Shown here: one piece after another, positions 45,643 through 58,992 of the stretch | How the letters are laid out: each line of letters opens with the position of its first letter | Position numbering within the stretch: position 1 is the stretch's first letter | Source: Colias croceus | Lineage: Eukaryota; Arthropoda; Insecta; Lepidoptera; Pieridae | DNA length: 64,000 nt | NCBI RefSeq assembly: GCF_905220415.1 | Contig: NC_059558.1 | Location: 74,501 to 138,500 of the forward strand | Direction of reading: 5' to 3' | Made by a program: the position numbers and the translations under genes | The notes under the pieces: generated by a model | Databases searched by the model: none | The model's input: only the letters and a program-made list of their open reading frames with translations | Told to the model about the DNA's origin: nothing

Positions 45643-47746
45643 AAACATCCCCTAGGTACAGAGAGTTAATTCAATTTTAAGACTCAAGTAACAAAATAAT
45701 CCTACTAACATACTGAATGCGATTGTGTTTGGGGATGGATGTATGTGGACTCTTTCACGAAAAAACGACTGGACGGATTTGGACGAAATTTTACATATTT
45801 ATATAGGTAAATAAAATAATTCGGTAAATAATTTTTAATACATAAGCTTAATAGAAATACTTAATTTTCCCAGCCAACTAACTATAAACTCCGCATATTT
45901 ATAAGGTCGGTCTACGAATGTTTATTGTGGACTGTGGTCCCTGTCCTCGGGGACGCAGCGCTGCAATCACATCTATTTGTTACAATAATCAGCAACCGAA
46001 CGTACTTCCTTATTGCTTTCGTTTTATGTTTATTTTATTCTTTTGAATATTAACAACCACACTATATATTATGGATTCATAGCTATAGTGAGATATAGGT
46101 ACAATCAATCAGCTAGGTTTGTAACAAAATAATTTAATGAGAATTATTGTCAAACATACAATTGAACTTATTGAACATAAATTGTGAATTTTCTTTGTTT
46201 TTGGTACAAAACAGGTATTCTAAGCAAAATTTCATTAAAAATGTACTGATTTCTCAAACCTTGTACCTAAGCTTGTATACTTATTCAAAATATTCATTTT
46301 CACTCCTTCTCAAAAAACACATAATATTGAAACAATTTAAATGAAAAGCCTAATATTTTTTTTTACACAAAACCGACTTCAAACAAAATGCTAAATATAA
46401 ACTTAGCCAAAAGCTGAGAATTTACGATAAATACAGGCAAGATTAGCAGTTTGTTGTAATCGCCGTCACATTGTGACTGTGAGCGGAACGACTGTAGGAC
46501 ATGTCGTCATTAGGCTTGTAATGTGCCCTTGTGGGGACGGACAGCAACGGACGACAATTAATAATTTTAATGATACATTTTATATCTCAAAAAAACGGGA
46601 ATAGCGTAGGGGCAGGAAATGTGTTTGTATTTGGCCTGGGGCAGTTATTACAACTTCGAATTGATGCTTTTATGGCCGCAAGGCAATAAATACATACCTT
46701 CCTATAAAAGTTCATGTCTACAATCTTGCAATTGTTGAAAACATCTCGAGTAGGTAGATAGTAGATATTTCGAAATCTCCACTGTAGGTAGAAGAAAGCT
46801 CAAGTACCTATATTTCAGTATGTTACATATTTGAGTACCTACGGAATAAGGACGGAGTCTCTTATCTAAATTTCCTTCCGCTTTCCAAACAGGAATGACA
46901 AACCTGACGTGCATATTATGTATGGGACTAAATAGAATTTAATGACGCTGTTGGTTGCCCCAAGTTTGTTTGCATATTATGTAGGTAATAATATCGAGTC
47001 ATAAAGGATTTATTGTTGCTTATCAAATAATGCTCAAAAACAATCACAAAAGTCATCTTACTTCACATGTATATGCTTTGTGTTGACATTAATTTAGTGA
47101 CCAAATTATCCATCTCAGTTTTTATGTGTTATGAAAAATAATTATTGAATAAGGACTTACGGATTTATCTTGCTTAACAGAAAGTTTACATAGAGTTTTG
47201 GAAAATAAACTCATTTATTATTTAAATTAAACGTGTTTGTTTGCTGACCTTACGTGTATGGCAGACTGACGCACTGAGGCTTCATTACAAATATCATTCC
47301 GGGATCACATCTCCATGTTAACTGACACCTTATCAATATTCAGTGATTACTTTTATATACTTTCATAGGATACAGAAACATTTCTCTTGTCTCATTATAT
47401 TTTATATAGAATAAGAAATAGGAAGAGACTTCGTTTTAGGTTACAATATTTTGCCTAGTGTCCATGCGGGTGAGTATGCGATGTTTTCCCTGTCTTGCCT
47501 AAGTTCGTAATATTCTATAGGTATATAGAATATCTTACTTTGAAAGCAATGTTTGAAAATAACAATATCAATGAATATCACGACGAACATAATGTCGAGA
47601 CTCTAGACTCTACAAAGTAATTGACTTCTCCATAAATGTTGTTGGCAATTGCCATAAGGTTTCAATAAAGCAATTTCTTGTGAAATGGTTTAATGTATTT
47701 TTTGTACAAACGATGAACTCGTTTTGGCAAATCACGGCCTCGTGGA
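45643..47746. other. Non-coding AT-rich stretch
   Basis: No exon or clear mobile element is visible. 'acaaaaccgacttcaaacaaaatgc' near 46368 resembles the end of a common LINE tail, of which the reverse (gaagtcggttg) occurs at 7838 beside the BEL element. Confidence 0.35.
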
Positions 47747-48451
47747 TAGGGTTGCCAGGCCATAAAATGCAAAGGCCGGACTGCGCACTATATAAGGCCG
47801 GACATTTTAGCCTAAAAGCCGGACATGTTTTTTTTATTGCCAAACATAATGTTTTTACAGCTGGGCTGTTGAAAAAAGTATTTATACGTGGTGAAAAGTG
47901 AGGATATTCGATATTTATTAAAAGATGGACATAATATTTATAATAAAAAAACTCGTTTACGAATTTGAAATGTTTATTAAGTTACACTATTACAGTTTTA
48001 CTTACAAATGGATCATCAGTCTTTTGTAGATAATTAAATATTATTAAAACTAAAAAACAAATGAATATAGCTCTCTTTTGGCATTCTTAATACTATAAAC
48101 TAAAAAATATAATAAAACAAATAAAAATAATCATTCTTCTGGAAAGTAACAAAAAGATAATATTAATTTTACGGCTAGGTAAGAATTTACTTTATAGTAG
48201 GTATTTATAGAACAATTTAAAATCTTTAAAAAATAACAAAATTTAGTTATATTTGCCGGCCGGAAGATAGTTTGCTCTCCGCTCGCCCTTGTCCGTTCGG
48301 GTCGGGCGCTCGTCCGCCCATCGTCGTACGAATCGCCACTCAGACAAAAAGCCTGACAAAAGCCGGACAGGCCAAACACGTACATATTTGGCCGGACGCG
48401 ACTGCAAAAAGCCTAACATGTCCGGCTAAAGCCGGACACCTGGCAAGCCTA
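47747..48451. mobile_element. 705-bp hAT-type MITE
   Basis: The ends are TAGGGTTGCCAGG and CCTGGCAAGCCTA (one mismatch as inverted repeats). They are flanked by a perfect 8-bp duplication CTCGTGGA (47739-47746 and 48452-48459), which marks the hAT superfamily. Motifs 'gccggac' repeat many times in both terminal 150 bp. No transposase is encoded. Confidence 0.85.
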
Positions 48452-49007
48452 CTCGTGGAGAGTTCCTTTGGCAAGTAATTTATGTTCGGACATGAACCGG
48501 AACTCTTCAAGACTTGAAGAAAAACCTCGTTTATACTAGAATATAACGATATGTCTTCATGTTTTATAATATGAAGAATCTAAAAATAAAAAGGAAAAAA
48601 ATAAGTACTTCACATGTAAGCTATTGTTGATTTTCCCCTTTTCTTCTTGTTGCTAAGTGAAATAATTTTACGCTGTTTTCAAAATGTATTTTAATTTTTG
48701 TGTTTTAAAACTTTATTCACATAACTAGTTAGTTACCGATATAATAATTTATGAAAAAACTATTTCTAATTATGTACTTACTACAAATTCACATAGGTAC
48801 CAAAAACCTTCACATCCATATTAAATAAAACCGCTAATGACATGAACATTGTATTCAATGAAATTTGAATGAAAAAGTAAGAAGTATGAGCAGCTAGATG
48901 ACTATCCTGAAGCGAGTAACAATTAATAGTGTTTGAAGTCTCCACAATGGGTGAATGGAGTGAACAATGCCGCCGTCGCGCCGCGTCTGCTGCGGTTAGG
49001 CTGGGTG

Positions 49008-49040
49008 TGCACTGTGCACTGTGCACTGTGCACTGTGCAA
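49008..49040. repeat. GTGCACT heptamer microsatellite
   Basis: About four and a half perfect copies of the palindromic heptamer core GTGCACT follow each other. Confidence 0.8.
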
Positions 49041-52000
49041 CGGGCTACTAAGTATCTACTATATTATTATAATGATTAAGTATTTAGTATGTGCTGCACT
49101 AAATATTATAAAGCAAAGTCCTCCAATGCATTCTCAAATAAATTGTTTTACATGATAGATAAATATGATGCATGATAGATAAAAGCCTAGTATTTTTGCA
49201 TTATAATAATATCATTTAATAATTGAACTAAACATATCAAGTGGTTACATGTATAATCACACTTGTTAAATGTTTATTGTGTGATATTACGAATAATCAA
49301 ATTTACATAAGTCGTATATTTATTTCAACAAAATCGCAGTCTCAGTGTGCCCCCAGCACGATATCTCGATTGTATCGCAAATATACGTCTCATAAAACAG
49401 GCATTTAATTGGTTGTGATATCTAACGCAAATATATTACATACCTCCAACGCTATTAATATTTTGTATAGAAGCTATATCGAGCGTTTGATTGCTGGTGA
49501 CAAGGGCTTCATCAATTATTTTACAATAACGTGAATAAAAAATTGCATTTCTATGAAGTTCTCAATATTTAGAGTTCAATATAACTCCAATAATAATTGA
49601 TTGAAGGAAAACGAAATTCACTTTAATTTCTCAATTATAATTAGAAAAAGTACCTAAATTTACCTATTGCATGACTATTGTAAATTATTTTCGATATTAA
49701 AATATTTGAATTGTGAAAATGAGCCTATAAATATATTTGAACATTAAATATCGAGCTTGCAAGAAAAAATTATTACCGTTAATTGCTTTTTGTAAATTTC
49801 TTGTGAATTGAACTTTTCAGACACAAATTGTAATTTCCCGGGCGTGGGGAGAGCGGGCAGAAAAGTTGTAAACAAGTTTACAAGATTTGTTTACTAAGAC
49901 GTGTCCGACTGTATCGAAGTAGGCCTTAATTAAAGCTTTTAAATATTTTGATATTATAGAGTTTAGCTGTTTTCGTTGAATTTTAATAATCATCGTTAAT
50001 AAATAACGGAGAAAACGCTTGCTTTGTTTATGTTTTCAATCACTGGCATTCAGAATATCTATCTAAAAACAATCCAGTATTATCTAAATATCCAAATTGT
50101 GACAGGAACTTTTAGCCCGTAAAATATTTGTTAAAAGCAGTTTATAATGAATCGATTGTACTACACCAATAATCAAGAAATAGCTTTGTTGAAACTTTCT
50201 TCAACATCCTTATAATGTAGCTGCAGTTACCTCACGTCACTAGGTAATTTTTCTACGAAATAAAAAAAATAAAACGTAGTAATCTAGATTTACTCTAGAT
50301 TTTCTAGTACTGTTCAATACTATAATAATACAGACATATATTTTAAGATATATGGCAGGATCTATAGTTGAATATTTCAAACAGTTTTCACAGAAGTGTC
50401 GCCGCACCCCGCTCCTCGTTCACCGGACACCACAGCGTCGTCTAACGCTGAAAAATTGACGTCGCCTGAATAAACATACACACTTTATTGTATTTATTTG
50501 GTTTTAGGAGAGAGAAATAAACCTTGTTACTTAATGTACTATTTTAGGTATACGTAGTTGTGTACACAAAAGGTGGTAAAGTCACGGTTTTATTTTCATA
50601 ATGAAAGTAAGAATACTTATTGGATCTTAAAAGTGAGGTAATTTCCTTGATTTAGTTTAAATCATATCCTTTTAATTGAAACCCCACATATCTTTTGGCC
50701 CTAAAACTTTTAAAAGCGTATATAAGTAACCTTTTTATGAACTACTGCCACATCTTCAATCATAATTAATGTAGTGTTTAAAATGCAACAATATCAAATT
50801 CTAGTTAATTTATAGGATATAACGCAACGATAAACGCAATTTAAATATAAATGTTTTTTTTTTTTCAATATTACTTGATCCTGGTTTTTACCTTGGTTCT
50901 TTGGTTCCTATGATGGGAAAGCTTATAAACAGTACTGAGTTGCACGTAAATTATTTAAATAAATAACTGGACCCGAATAACGTTATTTAGAAATTAGAAT
51001 ACTGGATTGCAATTAGAAAACAGAGGAATAATTACACCTTGCAATCTCGTTTCCAGACCTAATTATTTTAATTTCCTTGTTTTGATGTTAGATGTATGGC
51101 TTTTTATTCGTCTGCTCTACATTTCACAACTTAATATTTAATTACTAAAAATGCTACAATTTTTTTATGATATAGTCATAATATGTTTATGGACACGTAA
51201 TTTGACAGGTAAATATTTTGGGATAGGCTTAGGTTAAATGGCGTGTAGTCACGCGTGATTGACTTATGGTACTATTTTACTATTTTTTTATTTTACTCGA
51301 CATGACAAATTTGAGAAGAAATTACTTGCTCATTAAGCATTTAAATGCTATAAAACTAAATATGAAACACAATTCTATAGTATATTTCTCAATTGAGAAA
51401 AGACATGTAGAGCAAAAATTTATTGTAATTAGGCCATTTTACTAACAAATATATGGATATTAAATTAATCTGAAATAAATGAAATAAATATATAAATAAA
51501 TAAATTAAAAAAAAATAAACAGAATTTGTGAAGTTCAAGTTCTAAAATCCAAAGAAAAGTAAAATATTAATTATTATAATTAGTAGCAACAATATTTGCT
51601 GGTTATTCACCGAACTATAATATCTAATAAACTATCCCTATTGAAATTAGTTGCTATGTCCGAAATTCTGTACATGATTATTTCGTTTTATATAATAGGG
51701 AGTGAGCTTATTGACTTTGTTGGTCCAATTCATAACTCCGATGATATTAGTACAATCTATGAAAAGACCGAATAACAGAAAAGCCCAGTTGTTAATGTTT
51801 TCCTATCAAAAGCCTCGATTGTAATTTGTACCGAATTGATAGAGTTCGCAATGATTTTGTTATCTTACTTGCGGTGGCAATTACGAATTACGTGACTGTT
51901 TTATAAATAGATTTAATTTTGTTCGTGATTTGGCTTTTGAATAAATTATTGCAATGTTAATTTTTTTTTGATAAATTGATGATTAATCATTTTAATTTGA

Positions 52001-52559
52001 AAAGAATCATCTTCAACGTCGTAGCGTAGCTGTTTAATATACCTACTATAAAGCAAAAATATATTTTACTGATATATAAGTGAATATAGTCAGTTAAGAA
52101 ATAAAAGTTTCGCTCCAAATAGATGATTTAAACAGAAATAGAGCTCGCAAACAGCTGCTGTTAAAATGTAAAATGCATTCCTCTTTTCTTTCACATTAAG
52201 TATAATATATACTGTTGAGAAAGGTTGTAGTTAGCATGTAACAATTGCATCGATTGAGACTGGGAAAAATATTGGAAACATGTTTGTTGTTGGATATTAT
52301 AAGAACAAGCAGGAAAAATGTCACGGAATCTTTAAATTTACACTTGATAAAATAATGTGTGTTGTTCAGTGAGTTTTATGTACCTACTCGTATGATAAGA
52401 TACACTATAGTCGCTTACCCTGTCTTCTCCTGTGTGAAACGGCATAAAAATACCTCTATGTTATGTTCTTGTGAGTGAAATAATTTTCATAGTAATGTAT
52501 GACTTCTTAATATTACTTACTGAAAGTTTAAAATTGTATAATATTGTTCTAACAGACAT

Positions 52560-52695
52560 AAATATATTTATTTATTTATTTATTTACTCTTTATTGTACA
52601 ACAGTCTTATAAAATAAAAGTACAACAAAACCATTCAAAATGTACAAATGGCGGCCTTATGGCTCTAAGCCATCTCTGCCAGGCAACCTTCAATA
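52560..52695 (-). repeat. LINE 3'-end fragment
   Basis: A (TTTA)n start, 'ctctttattgtaca', and 'aatggcggccttatggctctaagcc' followed by 'ctctgccaggcaacc' resemble the 3' end of a common lepidopteran LINE. The tail points left, so the element is on the minus strand. Confidence 0.55.
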
Positions 52696-53340
52696 AATAA
52701 ACGAAGCAAACAGAAAATAGCAAAAGAAGCAAAAAGAACAACCGAAGTAAGTGCAACCTATTTTTATTAAGTAAATGATTTCTATTTTAAAATATATTTT
52801 AGTGGGAAAAAGTATAGTTCTATATAATATAAATGTATAAACTCATGATATTCGTTCACCAAAAGTCACGTCTTAAAGCTATGTAGTATGTGAGCTGGGC
52901 TGACATGTCGCCGGAAATTTCCCGAGAAGAGGACTCCTACAAGCAAACTAACTTTTAAGAACTTGCTCTAGTTATCCACTTTATTTACTTTTGCTTATTC
53001 TTCTATGAGAATTTAAAGTAGAAAATGGTTTAAATTCAAGTGGTCTTTACTTTTTCGAAGTGAGTAAGAGATTACTAGAAACTCTACAAACTGTAGTACG
53101 GCTGTATGAATTATATTATAATTATTAATATTACATTTTTATTGACTTGATAGTTAAAACTCAACACACTTATCAATTAAACTAACTTATTCACATAAAT
53201 AACATAGGTAAATCTTCAATTTATGCGATTGACATATCCAATTCCTAAGTTCAGACGCATGATTGCAAAAACTTCCAATAACTTTTCAATACCAAACCAC
53301 GACCGGAACTCAAATGTACGACCTTGGGTAAAAATGTTAT

Positions 53341-53488
53341 GAGCCCTCTTCACAATGGGCAGCGTTGGGCGAGTAGAGGCAATCACGATAGTGTAGAGGG
53401 CCTAAATATCAATGATCGGCCGTCATTGTAGTAATGGCAAAATCGACGGTCATTTGTTGGGCCAGCACTGTCCATTGTGAAGAGGACC
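53341..53488. mobile_element. 148-bp MITE
   Basis: GAGCCCTCTTCACAATGGGC at the left is matched by the inverse of 'gtccattgtgaagaggacc' at the right. The inner part is GC-richer than its surroundings. No certain target duplication was seen. Confidence 0.6.
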
Positions 53489-53559
53489 GGTTAGATGATA
53501 AAAGTATAGCTTTACAGGAGCAAGGAATAAGGATATTATCAGCTCAGTAGTGACTGAAC

Positions 53560-53669
53560 CGTCGCGCGGGACGCACGTGCCGCGTCCCCGTGTGTTGTGT
53601 ATTCATGGAATAAAATTACGGTTGCTCACATCGTATGGAACTGTGCTTTGTGAGGAAAATGTCTTCGAG
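53560..53669 (+). promoter_or_regulatory. Candidate transcription start region with a short first exon
   Basis: A CpG-rich island (about 53565-53592, containing GCACGTGC) precedes ATG 53635. This opens MELCFVRKMSS and stops at a usable donor TCGAG|GTAATA (53670). It could be the first exon of a gene reading to the right, but I found no partner exon with matching phase. The call is weak. Confidence 0.2.
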
Positions 53670-55776
53670 GTAATAATATTGTGAGTTATCTGGGTGTGAA
53701 ATTTTTCGTAAATATTAAATTTATTTGGGGTGTGTTTTTCTATTTTTAAGTTGGCTATTTTTGTTTGATATGTAAAATTATAAATGTGATAGAGATTTTT
53801 TTAAAACTCTATCACGATTGAACTATGCATTTGAATTTTTTATTTAGTCATATATAAAAACGAAACATTTAAGGAACCATTAAGGAATGAAACCGTTTTA
53901 CAAATCTTAAAATCGGTAATAAATTCGTAAAGTTAATCCAGCGGATGATTATGGTTGGCTTTGTTTCCTTATCCTTACTGTTTGATGTTAATTTCAAAAG
54001 TGTTTCAAACACTTATCAGAAATAATGATACCCCAATTTTAGATTCTGCATATTTTGAAAAATCTATAATAATTGTATTTAAGGTTATTTTATGAAGTCT
54101 TAAATAAATAGAATCACCTCTTTGATGATTATCCAAAGCAAACAATAATTACTTTAATTATTATCTAAGAATTTTGAATGAATGAATGAAACTTAACAAC
54201 ATATTTTTAAAGGATCTCTTTGCTTGCTTCTTGCCTCTTGGCACGATACATAAAGTACAAATAAATAAATTACTGATAACAATATGTAGAGTGCCATTAT
54301 TGGGTGTTATAAAGTATCTTATACGATAATACGAAAATCGTCATTTATTTAAATTAATAAAAATAAAATCAATGCATGAAGGCTTTGTAGGGAAATAATT
54401 TTATAAAAAAGCTTTTCCTTTTTAGCCAATCGTAGCTGAGAATCTTAACATTACTTCCTCTAAAAAGTCGTATTTATATGAATGTGAGATCATTTGTCAA
54501 GTCTTGGATCCGTGGGTATTGATAAATGACTGTAGACTGTACAGCGAAGGCTTCTAAATCACTTCTGTGACGTGACTGCGAATCCCGCTGAAAATCAGCG
54601 CCGTGACGTCAACAGGTGGGCTTATACCGTGACTTGACTGTGACGGAAGCTTGGACGGAAGATCAATTTTGACAGTATTTATAAGAACTCTTTGATAAAA
54701 ATATTGTTTATTATTTTTGTTTGATTTTTGTTATATTTTCTTCACAATTTATTGTCGTTTAACGGGATTTTTTTTTATTTGTATAAATACAGGCATCTAG
54801 AGATGTATTTTCCCAGCATTGGGTTAATTTAACCTTATACCTATTTAAATAAAACATTTGCATGTTAATAAATTATTGTTTTCTAGAGCTTTTTGATAGA
54901 GACTGATTTTCTATGTGTCTAAATTTTTTATACATTTTAACAACGTTACTTCTTTTGCTACTGTCTGTACAATACCGTTAACCATTAAAATCTCCAGATA
55001 AGATATCAAGAGCTCTCGTCGTCGATCCGGCAATAATGTTCAGAAGTTACTCGTCGCGAGTGTTCCCACTCGTTCATAATTCATGAGATAACTTTAAAAT
55101 GATGTACTGAAGTTGAGTCGAGCTTGCGTGCGTTATGGAACAATGGTTTAACTCAATTCCTGAATTTTCACTGAATAATACGTAATCCTGTAGGAAATAA
55201 AGCTCGTTATATGCGACATATTTTTACTAAAAGTTAAAATTATGTAATATGCAATTATAAAAAAATAATCACTTGTTTTTTAATTTTAATGAATAGAAAA
55301 ATATTGTAATCATGAGATGGCATAGCGTAGTAGAGAAAGCGTAAGAATGATCTGATTTTTATTTAGATTATAAACAATTAAATTAATATTTTATTGCCAT
55401 AAAAATTGCAAATAAAAATCACTTAATTCAATGATGCAATTACTTAAGACTATACATAATTTACGATTTTAAAGTAATTATCTAGTTTATGGACTACACA
55501 AAACATGAAATTATTTTAAATCGGAAATAAAGATTGCTTTAAAGTTTAAACGCTACAAATTGGAATTATATAAATTTCCTCTTGCGTGGAAGCTGTGCAA
55601 ATAAACGCACCGGTCAAAACATTTATATCATCCTGCATTCTATTGGATAATTAATAAATAACTACTGTAAATGAGATACAAAAATTTGTAATTGAAGTAA
55701 AAATTACATTGCATTGAATGCCAAGCCTCAGCCATAACGGAAGTCTTGTTGAATTTTATTTATTAAATTTTATTAA
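53670..55776. other. Non-coding stretch with a CRE-like site
   Basis: No exon is seen. TGACGTCA at 54604-54611 is a full cAMP-response-element palindrome. It sits among further GTGAC repeats (54560-54650) and next to the short hairpin CGCTGAAAATCAGCG. Confidence 0.35.
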
Positions 55777-55970
55777 AATCACTACATAGTATAAAACAAA
55801 GTCGTTTTCTCTGTCCCTATTTCCTTATGTCCCTTTGTATGCTTAAATCTTTAAAACTACGCTAATGATTTTGATGCGGTTTTTTTTTAATAGATAGAGT
55901 GATTCAAGAGGAGGGTTGTATATAATTTATTAGGTTTTAAACAAAGCGGGCGAAGCCGCGGGCGGTAATA
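55777..55970 (-). repeat. Retroposon tail (second copy of the 36310 family)
   Basis: 'cactacatagtataaaacaaagtcg' and 'aaagcgggcgaagccgcgggcgg' are the reverse complement of the two ends of the copy at 36310-36514. Confidence 0.75.
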
Positions 55971-58427
55971 TATTATAATTTTGAGTTATAACATCTGTCT
56001 TAAATCAATTAGAGAGGCTCTACATAATAATATACTAAGGTAACCATTTTACGTTTTAGATGTACCTACTTCTCATACAAAAAGTAAATTATTGGTGTAA
56101 TTTATATTATTTATTTCTTTCTTTATGTTTGTTTACAATGTAGAATTTCTTACTTGTGTAATTGTATTTATATGTCAAAGCGAATCTGATTGTAATTCTT
56201 AGAAAGAGTTCACTTCGTCGATTATCGATTTTGAAAATATCACGTCTTGGGGATTTAAAGCTTTCCAATTTTAGGTTTTCCTTGATTACGACCATAATAT
56301 ATTTTAGCATTATTTATAATTGGATTTTCAAAAAATTTGGTGAAGGTGTAATAATAATAAAAATCTGTAACCTTTCAGTTGCACGTAATCTTTCAGATTT
56401 TCTAATGTATTTTGGACCATGCAATATGCATGTGTGAGAAGATAACCAAATAAAAATATATGTTAATATTTTTCTTTTCATTTAAATACATTTATCATTA
56501 ATGTTTTTCTCTCTTGTGTATTGTTGCGTGACCTAACTCGTAGCTCTTATTTTAAAACATGGTACGAGCTAGTAGCTGTTATGTTCATAAATATAAAGAT
56601 ACAAAATATGTTTTAGTAATATTACGTAAAAAAACCTCATAATCGGCTGAAAGATAGTAGTGAAGTGTTAGGCAGTGTAAGACATTCGAATATAATTCGA
56701 TTTCTCGCGATCGAAGAGGCCTACCGTCGATATCGTAAAGGAATCCGAATTCGCTTCGAATCCACATAATATAATTTAACTGTAACCGTTATATCGTAAG
56801 TTTTTATGATTAGCAATTACATATAAAATGTAAGTACTTATACATATAAGAAATGTACAGTGCTAGCTGCTCTCCCCGCCCTACCCGGGTAGTTCATCAT
56901 TTATTATAATTTGTAATTCAAGTTGGATAAAACTACACACACTATCGGTTCAGTAATTCATTAGTCCATAGCGGACAAACAACGTGATCTACACGATACT
57001 TATTGCACGCCTCATAAGCGAAGCGTTGAGGTGGGTACTACTGTCACTTCGCGCAAAACATCTGATTTTTCAAACTTAAAATGTCTTTATGTATCATACA
57101 TTGCACTTGTAAGATAATACATACACACACATATTAAGAAAAAACACTATTTTTAACGTTCATGATATTTTTGATGTCATTTTTGTTATTTAAACTAGTT
57201 AAAAAACAGTTTAAAAAAGTTCTGTCTTGGACGTCCGTGTGTCTGTATGTGCGGATCCTTTTTCTTGTTAACACGATAGCGACCGAAATACTTTACTAAT
57301 CGAGTCTTTTTTTTTTCTCTTACGCTTGAGTATGCTCAGGAATAGAACCCTTTCATTTTTCAGGGTCTGATTCGATGTGGTTTAATTGTTATTAAATAAA
57401 CAAAAAAAATATCGACTTTTTTTTTTTTTTTTATAGTGTACTCAAAATTCACCATTATAAACTCGATTCTTTATACTATAAGCCAAGGTTTAAAAAAATA
57501 AGTTGGTAGTCAGTCCCTTAAACCTGCGCAGTTTCACATCTTGGTGGGGCCACAAGAAAAATAGCTCAATTATTACGGTACCGCTTTCTTTACTTTTCCA
57601 AATGTTTTATTTTATTTCATTTTTATATTTATAGTCACGTACTCTTTATAAATAATCAATTTTATTGTAAAGGATGAGATTATGAGGCGTGCACTTTTGG
57701 ATTTTTTAAAAAATACCATCATTTCTACAGTGTTTGCCATGAATACTTTGTAGAACTGTTTTATTATTTCGAACATATTGTGTAATACATTATTTGACTA
57801 TCTACTTTCAGTGAACATTCATAATATTAATAAGAATTGAATAAAATGTGCAATAAAAGATGTGAACTGAATTACTCGATAGAGTTTTAAACCAAACCGG
57901 GGATTGTACGTGAAGTGCGTTTTTGTGTGTTTATTTGGTGTGTATCTGTGAAATCATTATAGCCAAGCGAATAAAATAATTTGAAATCGGTTTTTCATCA
58001 AGTCCATCTAGATATTTTTTGTAGGTATATGTGGTTGTAATAAAAAGCAATCGACATGACATGTTCAATTCTTTACTATTAATATCTTATCCTAAACCAT
58101 ACCTTATCAAAGCATTAATTTAGAATATGTGAATTAAAAGAGCTTATTTATTTAGAGATATTCCTAAATATTGTGTATTAGTTAGTCTGTGGTAGTACTA
58201 TCTTGTGGCACGCCCATTCATTGCTCGTTTAAAATTCTTTATAAATCCCAACTGATTTTACCTTTTAAATTCTGAATGAAGCTTAAAATAAGAGATCTCA
58301 TTTGCATTACGTTTTACAATCTGCATAATTTGAGCCGAATTCAACGCAAATACTTTCCTAAAATAGGAAAAAGTCCGCAAAAAGTTTTGATGTCGTTATG
58401 AATTTCCCTGAATGTTAATACCGCTTA
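55971..58427. other. Non-coding AT-rich stretch
   Basis: No coding exon is supported. Around 56900-57120 the text 'cgcctcataagcgaagcgttgaggtgg' looks like part of a dispersed repeat. Long T runs occur at 57307 and 57418. Confidence 0.35.
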
Positions 58428-58992
58428 GTTCAGGATACATCGCCCATTTTTGCAAGTGACTACTATCAAGCTGATTTTCCGTTTGTAGCTTTATTTTGAT
58501 GAGACACCGAATAATTTCGTGTACGAAACTCTCGATTGTGGTAGCTAACAGAGATAACAAGGATAAAATTTTTTGATTTGATGGTTCTCAAATATTTATT
58601 ACGCAATTTGTAGGACAATATGTCTGTTGAATTATATAAACATTAATTAAGTGAAAACAAAAAAATCAGCTTGTTAGTAATCATTTATGATGACCTCGTT
58701 ATCGATACACTTTGGAAAGGGGGACTCTTTGAACCAACCATAGATTTTGTAGGACAAATATTTTTTCGAATAATTTAGGTAATTATCTTAAGATTGAACA
58801 AAAAAAAAATTCAGTTAGTAATAAATATTTGAGAACCATCAAATCAAAAATTTTTATCCTTATTATCTCTGTTAGCTACCACAATCGAGACTTTCGTACA
58901 CGAAATTATTGGGCGTCTCATCAAAATAAAGCTACAAACGGAAAATTAGCTTGATAGTAGTCACTTTCAAAAATGGGCGATGTATCCTGAAC
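58428..58992. mobile_element. 565-bp foldback MITE with arms of about 180 bp
   Basis: GTTCAGGATACATCGCCCAT at the left end is mirrored at the right end (58973-58992), and the arms stay complementary for about 180 bp with scattered changes. Both ends border on TA, consistent with a Tc1/mariner-type element. No gene is carried. Confidence 0.85.

Larger units (their letters stand above)
48460..53340. other. Long AT-rich non-coding stretch
   Basis: No coding exon is supported. A (GTGCACT)n microsatellite lies at about 49008-49040. Near 49866-49883 TTGTAAACAAGTTTACAA combines two forkhead-type GTAAACA cores. A LINE tail lies at 52560-52695. The remainder shows nothing I recognise. Confidence 0.4.
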
